This document shows positions 1 through 5,739 of a DNA stretch of 5,739 bases, in pieces (position 1 is the stretch's first letter; each line of letters starts with the position of its first letter). Below the pieces are notes generated by a model. That model searched no databases and was not told the origin of the DNA. It saw nothing but the letters and a program-made list of their open reading frames with translations. A program made the position numbers and the translations under genes. The stretch comes from a bacterium (GTDB lineage Bacteria > Armatimonadota > Fimbriimonadia > Fimbriimonadales > GBS-DC), in the NCBI GenBank assembly GCA_029335935.2, contig JARJMV020000171.1, forward strand, positions 1 to 5,739. Reading direction: 5' to 3'.

Positions 1-162
1 GGGGCTGTGGCGGTGGACTTGCAGGACGCTCTGGATCGGGTGTATGTGGAGGGTCGGTTTGACCGCAAGGTGGACTACACGCAGCCGCCGCCCGCGCCGT
101 TGTCGGAAGAACAGCAGGCGTGGGTGCAACAAGTGCTGCAATCCGCGAATCTCAGCCCTTGA
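1..162 (+). CDS. DUF4058 family protein, C-terminal fragment (5' end outside window)
   Basis: The frame is open from the first base to a TGA at 160-162 and gives 53 residues. The run VDLQDALDRVYVEGRFDRK, followed by DYTQPPPAPLSEE and a closing helix (QQAWVQQVLQ), matches the C-terminal signature I know from DUF4058 proteins: a 'DLQ..LDRVYD...YD..IDYSQPPPPPLS' block that ends the chain. Family members are usually about 250 residues, so roughly four fifths lies upstream of the window. The family's function is unknown, and nothing here suggests one. The stop codon lies inside the 3' end of the convergent rtcB, giving an 11-bp tail-to-tail overlap with no room for a separate terminator. The family call rests on recalled motif similarity over a short stretch. 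That the frame is coding is supported by its good fit to the family ending. Confidence 0.72.
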   Translation, partial: GAVAVDLQDALDRVYVEGRFDRKVDYTQPPPAPLSEEQQAWVQQVLQSANLSP

Positions 163-1612
163 CCACGCCGAGTGGACGCAACTTCGCCACCTTGCGCGCG
201 ATGCCTGCCCGATGCACCACCTCCACCACATCGGCGACATCTTTGTAGGCATAGGAGGCTTCCTCCGCGAGCGTGGCTTTGTTCTGCGCCCGCACGAGAA
301 TGCCCTGCTGTTCCATCTCTTTGGCGATATTGCGTTGCTGCGCCTCGCGGAGCGCGCCTTTACGGCTCATCTGCCGTCCCGCGCCGTGGCAGGTCGTGCC
401 GAAGCTCTCGCGCATCGCGGTCTCTGTGCCCACCAGCACGAACGAATAGCGCCCCATATCGCCTGGTATCAGCACGGGCTGCCCAATCTGTTTGTAGGCG
501 TCGGGGGTTTCGGGGTGTCCAGGCGGAAACGCTCGCGTCGCGCCTTTGCGATGCACGCACACGCGGATTGGCTTGCCCTCCCACATATGCTCTTCGATTT
601 TGGCGATATTGTGCGCCACATCGTAGACCTGATACATGCCCAGACCTTCGGGCGTCGCCTTGAAGATTTTGGCGAAGGCTTGGCGCGTCCAGTGGGCAAT
701 CGCTTGGCGGTTGGCGAAGGCGAAGTTCGCTGCGCAGTGCATCGCGCGTAGGTAGGTCTGCCCCTCTTCCGAATTGATGGGCGCGCACGCGAGTTGGCGG
801 TCGGGCAGGCTGATGCCATACTTTTGGTGGGCTTGCTCCATGATGTCCAAGTGGTCTTGGCAGGTCTGGTGTCCGAATCCGCGCGAGCCTGTGTGGATCA
901 TGATGGTAATCTGCCCGACATAGGTGATACCCATCGCGGCGGCGGCTGTCGCGTCGTAAATCTCGGCCACCGCTTGGATTTCCAGAAAGTGGTTGCCGCC
1001 GCCGAGCGTGCCAAGCTGGTCTTTGCCGCGCTCGATGGCTTTCTCGGTAATCACATCGGGGTCGGGCATCTCCAGCCTGCCGCCCGCTTCGGTGTGAGCG
1101 AGGTCGTCTGCCCAGCCGTAGCCGTGTTCCACCATCCACTGCGCGCCCTTGAGCATCACTTGGCGCAGCTCGGCGCGATTGGTCTTAATCAATCCTTCGC
1201 CGCCGAACCCTGCGGGGATGTCTCGAAAGAGTTGGTCGATGAGCTCTTTCAGGCGCGGGCGCACCTGCGGTTCGGTGAGGTCGGTGCGTAGCAGGCGCAC
1301 ACCGCAGTTGTTGTCGTAGCCGATGCCACCAGGCGAGATTACGCCTGCCTCCAGATCCATCGCCGCCACGCCCCCCACAGGGAACCCGTAGCCCCAGTGA
1401 ATGTCGGGCATCGCAATGGAGTAGCCCACGATGCCCGGCAAGAACGCTACATTCGCCACTTGCTCGGGGGCTTGGTCTTGCTTAATCTGCTCGATCATCG
1501 AGTCGCTGGCGAAGATGAGACCATCGACACGCATCCCCGATTTGTATGTTTTCGGGATGCGCCATCGATGGTCGTCTATACGCTCCAACGGACCGCCCCA
1601 AACTTGGCTCAT
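152..1612 (-). CDS. rtcB: RNA-splicing ligase RtcB (tRNA-splicing / RNA-repair ligase)
   Basis: RtcB joins RNA 2',3'-cyclic phosphate or 3'-phosphate ends to 5'-OH ends, using GTP and Mn2+ through a guanylylated histidine. It acts in the cytoplasm in RNA repair and, in some lineages, tRNA splicing. The 486-residue product is full length and has no intein. All metal and active-site residues of the Pyrococcus enzyme can be located at a near-constant offset: Asp100 and Cys103 (GYDNNCGVR), His208 (GGGNHFLE), His240 (HTGSRGFGHQ), His334 (YDVAHNIAK) and the guanylylation site His409 (CHGAGRQMSR). VHRKGATRAFPP (353-364) and GDMGRYSFVLVGT (384-396) are further family blocks. In the first motif the usual DINCG reads DNNCG, which leaves the ligands intact. 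The start at 1612 fits the family N-terminus (LERIDDHRWRIPK) and has AGGGGA six bases upstream. No archease or rtcR/rtcA gene is visible. The MFS gene lies 42 bp upstream on the same strand, but rtcB appears to have its own promoter. Confidence 0.97.
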   Translation of the reverse strand: MSQVWGGPLERIDDHRWRIPKTYKSGMRVDGLIFASDSMIEQIKQDQAPEQVANVAFLPGIVGYSIAMPDIHWGYGFPVGGVAAMDLEAGVISPGGIGYDNNCGVRLLRTDLTEPQVRPRLKELIDQLFRDIPAGFGGEGLIKTNRAELRQVMLKGAQWMVEHGYGWADDLAHTEAGGRLEMPDPDVITEKAIERGKDQLGTLGGGNHFLEIQAVAEIYDATAAAAMGITYVGQITIMIHTGSRGFGHQTCQDHLDIMEQAHQKYGISLPDRQLACAPINSEEGQTYLRAMHCAANFAFANRQAIAHWTRQAFAKIFKATPEGLGMYQVYDVAHNIAKIEEHMWEGKPIRVCVHRKGATRAFPPGHPETPDAYKQIGQPVLIPGDMGRYSFVLVGTETAMRESFGTTCHGAGRQMSRKGALREAQQRNIAKEMEQQGILVRAQNKATLAEEASYAYKDVADVVEVVHRAGIARKVAKLRPLGVVKG

Positions 1613-1618
1613 CGTCGT

Positions 1619-1624
1619 TCCCCT
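1619..1624 (-). promoter_or_regulatory. Shine-Dalgarno sequence of rtcB
   Basis: On the minus strand AGGGGA lies six bases before the ATG at 1612-1610, a normal spacing. It supports that start. If transcription begins about 7 nt after the -10 box at 1634-1629, the leader is only about 10 nt and would truncate this site, so either initiation is slightly earlier or part of the translation comes from an MFS-rtcB read-through mRNA. Confidence 0.6.
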
Positions 1625-1628
1625 GCAG

Positions 1629-1639
1629 AGTATACCTGA
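1629..1639 (-). promoter_or_regulatory. Predicted rtcB promoter, TCAGG + TATACT -10 element
   Basis: The minus strand reads TCAGGTATACT, ending 16 nt before the rtcB ATG. TATACT (1634-1629) is one mismatch from the sigma-70 -10 consensus. The same 11-mer precedes the SbcD-like gene at 3069-3079. No convincing -35 hexamer is present 16-18 bp upstream, so the CAGG just before the -10 may do the work of an extended -10. It sits in the 42-bp gap between the MFS stop and rtcB. Confidence 0.5.
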
Positions 1640-1654
1640 AGGGGGGCGACGCGG

Positions 1655-3010
<1,356 letters not shown>

Positions 3011-3014
3011 GTCG

Positions 3015-3022
3015 CCCTCCTT
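3015..3022 (-). promoter_or_regulatory. Shine-Dalgarno sequence of the MFS gene, in the loop of a small inverted repeat
   Basis: The minus strand has AAGGAGGG four bases before the ATG at 3010-3008, a near-perfect anti-16S match that decides the start. It is flanked by CCACTG (minus, 3028-3023) and CAGTGG (minus, 3006-3001), which can pair as a 6-bp stem with the Shine-Dalgarno sequence and start codon in a 16-nt loop. Whether the stem modulates translation is unknown. Confidence 0.8.
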
Positions 3023-3052
3023 CAGTGGCATGCAGTTTCGCCCGACAAGAAC

Positions 3053-3061
3053 AGTATCCTG
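3053..3061 (-). promoter_or_regulatory. Predicted MFS gene promoter (CAGG/GATACT -10)
   Basis: The minus strand reads CAGGATACT. Taking GATACT (3058-3053) as the -10 box leaves 42 nt to the ATG, giving a leader of about 35 nt that includes the Shine-Dalgarno sequence. It differs from the CAGGTATACT elements by one missing T. No -35 box is recognisable; the place where one would fall (about 3076-3081) is occupied by the -10 box of the divergent gene. Confidence 0.42.
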
Positions 3062-3068
3062 CTAATGA

Positions 3069-3079
3069 TCAGGTATACT
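3069..3079 (+). promoter_or_regulatory. Predicted promoter of the SbcD-like gene (TCAGG + TATACT), probably leaderless
   Basis: TCAGGTATACT is identical to the 11-mer upstream of rtcB. TATACT (3074-3079) ends eight bases before the ATG at 3088, so a start site 6-8 nt downstream of the -10 falls on or next to the start codon. There is no Shine-Dalgarno sequence in between (TGGCTCTG). This is the arrangement known for leaderless genes in Deinococcus and mycobacteria. No -35 box is clear. Confidence 0.52.
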
Positions 3080-3087
3080 TGGCTCTG

Positions 3088-4242
3088 ATGCGAGTGGCGC
3101 ATATCAGCGATGTGCATTTAGGCTATCGCGCCTACAGTCGCACGAACGAGTACGGCGTCAATCAGCGCGAGTGGGATGTGTTGGTCGCGTTTCGCGCTGC
3201 GCTGCGCGATGCTATGAAAGCCGAACCTGACCTAATCCTCATCACGGGCGACCTGTTCCACGCGGTGCGTCCGCCAAACTCCAGTTTGATTGCCGCTTAC
3301 CGATACTTGACAGACCTGCAGAACCAGCGTAAGGGCGCGCCACTTGTGATGATCGCAGGCAACCACGAGACGCCCCGAATCGCTGAGAGCGGCTGCATCC
3401 TCGCCCTGTTGGCGCACATTCCCGGCGTGCAGGTGGTGTACGACCAAATCACGCAGCTGGAAATTGCCGCGCTGAACGCCTGTCTGTTATGTATTCCCTC
3501 GCGTGGCGTGGGCGAGCTGGAGCAGCGCATCCTCGCGCCGAACCCAAACTACCGCTGGAACCTGCTCTTGCTTCACGGACTGCTGGAGGGCGTCACTCCC
3601 TTCGCACTGGAACGCCCGATTGATCAGCAGAAAATCGTGCGGGACGAGTGTGATTACATCGCGCTGGGCGATTGGAATCTCTACACGCCAATTGCCCCGA
3701 ACGCGCTGTATGCAGGCGCGACGGAGTTCACCAGCACCAACATCTGGGACGAGGCGGGCAAGCCGAAAGGGTGGATACTATACGATGTCTCCACGCGCTC
3801 CCACGAGTTTCATCCCCTGCGCACGCGCCCTGTGTACGACCTGACGCCTATCGACGCTCAGGAGTTAACGGTCGCCGAGCTGAACACGCTTATCGAGGAA
3901 CGCGCCAACGCTGTGCCCCACCTCGACGGCGCGATAGTGCGCCAGCGCGTCTATAACCTGCTGCCAGAGTTGCGCAGCCAGATTGACGGCGAGCTGCTGC
4001 GCGAGCTGAAGATACGCGCGTTGCACTATCAGTTGGATTTGCGTGCGCCGCGCGTGAGTTTTCGCGCGGGGCAATCGAGCGGCGAGGTCGCCGATACTGA
4101 CGGCGAGACGCGCCTCACACTCGCCGACGAGTGGCAACTCTTCGCTCAGCAGTACCCCCTACCTGCCGACTTGGAGCGCGAGGCGTTCGTCGCGCTGGGC
4201 ATACACTATCTGGAAGGCGAGCCGACCGAGACCGCCAGTTAG
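3088..4242 (+). CDS. SbcD/Mre11-like metallophosphoesterase (DNA repair exonuclease family), altered GHxH motif
   Basis: This 384-residue protein has the calcineurin-like nuclease fold of SbcD/Mre11, the Mn2+-dependent nuclease subunit that processes DNA ends with the SbcC/Rad50 ATPase. Visible motifs are Asp8 and His10 (ISDVHLG), Asp55 (TGDLFH), Asn92-His93 (AGNHE) and His163 (LLLHG). The last family motif, normally GHxH in DYVALGHIH, reads GDWN here (194-197), so two metal ligands are replaced. From about 244 a region (RTRPVYDLTPID...) resembles the Mre11/SbcD capping domain. The end (about 344-376, LTLADEWQLF...LGIHYLEG) resembles the SbcD C-terminal helices that contact SbcC. I chose the start at 3088 because it gives the canonical MRVAHISDVHLG opening; extension to an ATG at 3025 would add 21 atypical residues across the promoter. 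No sbcC follows: the convergent pntB ends three bases later. It may act with an sbcC elsewhere, or have diverged in function. Confidence 0.88.
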   Translation: MRVAHISDVHLGYRAYSRTNEYGVNQREWDVLVAFRAALRDAMKAEPDLILITGDLFHAVRPPNSSLIAAYRYLTDLQNQRKGAPLVMIAGNHETPRIAESGCILALLAHIPGVQVVYDQITQLEIAALNACLLCIPSRGVGELEQRILAPNPNYRWNLLLLHGLLEGVTPFALERPIDQQKIVRDECDYIALGDWNLYTPIAPNALYAGATEFTSTNIWDEAGKPKGWILYDVSTRSHEFHPLRTRPVYDLTPIDAQELTVAELNTLIEERANAVPHLDGAIVRQRVYNLLPELRSQIDGELLRELKIRALHYQLDLRAPRVSFRAGQSSGEVADTDGETRLTLADEWQLFAQQYPLPADLEREAFVALGIHYLEGEPTETAS

Positions 4243-4245
4243 CGC

Positions 4246-5643
4246 CTACTTCGCCTTCAGCGCGTTGATAATCTGCTGCACGCCCTCGCGCGCGTCTGCA
4301 AACAGCATCAGCGTATTGTCAGCGGCGAAGAGCGGGTTCGGAATGCCCGCAAAGCCGGGGCTGAGACTGCGCTTGATGACCACCACACTGCGCGCCTTGT
4401 CCACATCCAGGATTGGCATGCCTGCAATCGGGCTGTTCGGGTCGGTGCGCGCCAGCGGGTTCACCACATCGTTCGCCCCGATGATAATCGCCACATCCAC
4501 CTGCTCGAGGCGTGGGTTAATCTCGTCCATCTCTTTGAGGCGGTCGTAGGGCACATCGGCTTCGGCGAGCAGCACATTCATATGTCCGGGCATTCGCCCT
4601 GCAACAGGGTGGATGGCGAACTCGACGGTTGCGCCCTGCTGCTCCAAAATCTGCATCAGGTCGCGCACGGCATGCTGCGCTTGGGCGACTGCCATGCCGT
4701 AGCCGGGCACAATCACCACGAAGCGTGCGCCTTCCAACAGCATCGCCACATCGTCGGGGGCGGCGGCTTTCACCTTGCCTGCGTACACATCGTCGGCTTT
4801 CGGCCCTGCTTCCGACGGAACCCAGACGCCGAACAGCACATTGCGCAGCGAGCGGTTCATCGCACGGCACATTATCGTCGTCAAGATGACGCCCGACGCG
4901 CCCACCAGCGACCCCGTGATAATAAGCGCATTATTATTTAGCACAAAACCCGTCGCAGCGGCGGCAAGCCCCGAATAGGAGTTCAGTAGCGCAATCACCA
5001 CAGGCATATCCGCGCCCCCAATCGGGATCACCAACAGCAGCCCTACCACCGACGCTATCGCGAGAATCGCCCAGTAGTAGCCCAGTTGCGTCGGGTGGAG
5101 GCTGAGCATCACGCTTAGGACGACCGCCGTCAGCAGCAGGATGCCGTTGATATAATGCAGGAAGCTCACTTGGAGAGGGTTCTCGCTGATGAGTCCTTGC
5201 AGTTTCGCGAACGCGATGAGGCTTCCCCAGAAGGTGACCGCGCCGATGATGCCCGACGCGGCGGCGGCAGGCATCAGTTGGCTGAGCGGCGCAGGGGGCA
5301 TCACTTCGGGCAGTGCGCTCTCCACGATGCTCGCGCCCGCCACCAACGCCGACGCCGCGCCCCCAAAACCGTTCAAAATCGCCACCATCTGCGGCATCGC
5401 GGTCATCGGCACGCGCAACGCCATCACCGTACCCACCAACGCGCCCACGACCACGCCCAGCACAATCCACTCAAAGCTCAGAATCTGCCGATCGAGCAGC
5501 GTAGCAACGACAGCGATGAACATCCCCAACGCGCCCAGCTGGTTGCCTCGCACCGCTGTGCGCGGATGCGACAGTCCCTTTAAGCCAACGATGAACAGCA
5601 CAACCGCCAGCAGATACGCCAAGTTAATCAATGCTGCGCTCAT
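4246..5643 (-). CDS. pntB: NAD(P) transhydrogenase subunit beta (proton-translocating)
   Basis: This is the beta subunit of the Re/Si-specific transhydrogenase, which uses the proton gradient to drive hydride transfer from NADH to NADP+. It is an inner-membrane protein of 465 residues, close to the family length. The membrane domain fills about 1-265: MPQMVAILNGFGGAAS (83-98) and IGGADMPVVIALLNSYSG (208-225), with Asp212 and Asn221 matching E. coli Asp213 and Asn222. The NADP(H)-binding domain III fills about 295-465: VPGYGMAVAQAQ (312-323), HPVAGRMPGHMNVLLAEADVP (345-365), IIIGANDVVNP (386-396) and KRSLSPGFAGIPNPLF (424-439). Residue 91 is Asn where E. coli has the proton-pathway His91. The start aligns directly with the E. 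coli N-terminus; no Shine-Dalgarno sequence precedes it, and a -10-like TACACT lies 10 nt upstream. pntA, normally directly upstream, is not in the 96 bases available, so the NAD(H)-binding subunits are encoded elsewhere or further upstream. Confidence 0.97.
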   Translation of the reverse strand: MSAALINLAYLLAVVLFIVGLKGLSHPRTAVRGNQLGALGMFIAVVATLLDRQILSFEWIVLGVVVGALVGTVMALRVPMTAMPQMVAILNGFGGAASALVAGASIVESALPEVMPPAPLSQLMPAAAASGIIGAVTFWGSLIAFAKLQGLISENPLQVSFLHYINGILLLTAVVLSVMLSLHPTQLGYYWAILAIASVVGLLLVIPIGGADMPVVIALLNSYSGLAAAATGFVLNNNALIITGSLVGASGVILTTIMCRAMNRSLRNVLFGVWVPSEAGPKADDVYAGKVKAAAPDDVAMLLEGARFVVIVPGYGMAVAQAQHAVRDLMQILEQQGATVEFAIHPVAGRMPGHMNVLLAEADVPYDRLKEMDEINPRLEQVDVAIIIGANDVVNPLARTDPNSPIAGMPILDVDKARSVVVIKRSLSPGFAGIPNPLFAADNTLMLFADAREGVQQIINALKAK

Positions 5644-5653
5644 GGCGATATCA

Positions 5654-5666
5654 AGTGTACCCCTGA
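5654..5666 (-). promoter_or_regulatory. Predicted pntB promoter (TCAGGGG + TACACT), near-leaderless
   Basis: The minus strand reads TCAGGGGTACACT. TACACT (5659-5654) as the -10 ends 10 nt before the ATG, predicting a leader of only about 3-4 nt, and the interval TGATATCGCC has no Shine-Dalgarno sequence. It resembles the TCAGG-TATACT elements of the other genes, with two extra G residues. No good -35 match is seen. Confidence 0.4.
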
Positions 5667-5680
5667 CGCCCTGCAGTACA

Positions 5681-5726
5681 GATATTCCTGTCCGCGCCTA
5701 ACGCCTAACGCTTGGGCAGGAATGTC
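5681..5726 (+). repeat. Imperfect inverted repeat / hairpin with tandem CGCCTAA in the loop
   Basis: GATATTCCTGTC (5681-5692) and GGCAGGAATGTC (5715-5726) can pair along all 12 positions if read as plus-strand RNA, counting two G-U pairs. The stem extends by C5693-G5714 and the wobble G5694-U5713. The 18-nt loop holds two tandem copies of CGCCTAA (5695-5708). No T-tract follows, so a classical terminator is unlikely. The arms are near-copies of a GACATTCCTGTC-type palindrome and could be a unit of a dispersed intergenic repeat. The rest of 5644-5739 shows no supported gene. Confidence 0.5.
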
Positions 5727-5739
5727 CAAGCCACGCATG

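Noticed and set aside
44..751. A 235-codon plus-strand open frame opposite rtcB
   Set aside because: It is antisense to the well-supported rtcB, its product is Arg/His-rich low-information sequence with no family motif, and it also crosses the DUF4058 end in another frame. Long antisense frames are expected at this GC content.
3011..3031. Upstream start for the MFS gene at 3031
   Set aside because: It adds MPLKEGD, which is encoded by the Shine-Dalgarno region itself; AAGGAGGG is correctly placed for the ATG at 3010.
3025..3087. Upstream start for the SbcD-like gene at 3025
   Set aside because: It would add 21 residues unlike any SbcD N-terminus and would translate through both predicted promoters; MRVAHISDVHLG at 3088 is the family start.
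4200..4270. Possible bidirectional terminator between the SbcD-like gene and pntB
   Set aside because: Only a weak GCGC/GCGC pairing is visible and there is no T-tract on either strand.
5640..5738. A minus-strand frame running in from the window edge and ending in a TGA that overlaps the pntB ATG (ATGA)
   Set aside because: The ATGA overlap is tempting as the end of an upstream operon gene, but the 32 residues resemble no pntA C-terminus, the frame runs through the hairpin repeat and tandem heptamers, and a -10-like box lies at its end. It cannot be judged without sequence beyond 5739.

Overview
This is a GC-rich bacterial window, densely packed, with four complete genes and one truncated one. 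All are chromosomal housekeeping or accessory genes. I see no tRNA or rRNA genes, CRISPR array, transposase or phage gene. The mix (a DUF4058 tail, a large single-domain RtcB, an FHS-like MFS carrier with a long TM11-TM12 loop, and an orphan SbcD-like protein) suggests an environmental bacterium, perhaps Armatimonadota or a neighbouring phylum. That placement is a low-confidence guess from gene style; the sequence carries no taxonomic marker.

Layout. Bases 1-162 (+) are the last 53 codons of a DUF4058-family protein. Its stop overlaps, tail to tail, the end of rtcB (152-1612, -), the GTP-dependent RNA ligase. Upstream of rtcB on the same strand, 42 bp away, is an MFS transporter (1655-3010, -). 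A 77-bp divergent spacer (3011-3087) separates it from an SbcD/Mre11-like metallophosphoesterase (3088-4242, +). Three bases later that gene meets the end of pntB (4246-5643, -), the beta subunit of the proton-translocating NAD(P) transhydrogenase. Bases 5644-5739 are probably intergenic and hold a hairpin with tandem heptamers in its loop.

The genes do not form one pathway. They cover RNA repair or tRNA splicing (rtcB), sugar-type uptake (MFS), DNA end processing (SbcD-like) and NADPH supply (pntB). What links them is regulatory style. Each complete gene is preceded by a similar promoter-like element, CAGG followed by a TATACT-like -10 box. In rtcB and the SbcD-like gene an 11-mer, TCAGGTATACT, is identical. 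In the SbcD-like gene and pntB the -10 box lies only 8-10 nt before the ATG and there is no Shine-Dalgarno sequence, so leaderless mRNAs are predicted. rtcB and the MFS gene have clear Shine-Dalgarno sequences.

Most worth a second look are the shared promoter element and its back-to-back overlapping arrangement at 3053-3079, the SbcD-like enzyme in which the usual metal-binding GHxH reads GDWN and no sbcC partner is adjacent, the solitary pntB with Asn at the position of E. coli His91, and the 5681-5726 hairpin. I found no clear new multigene system.
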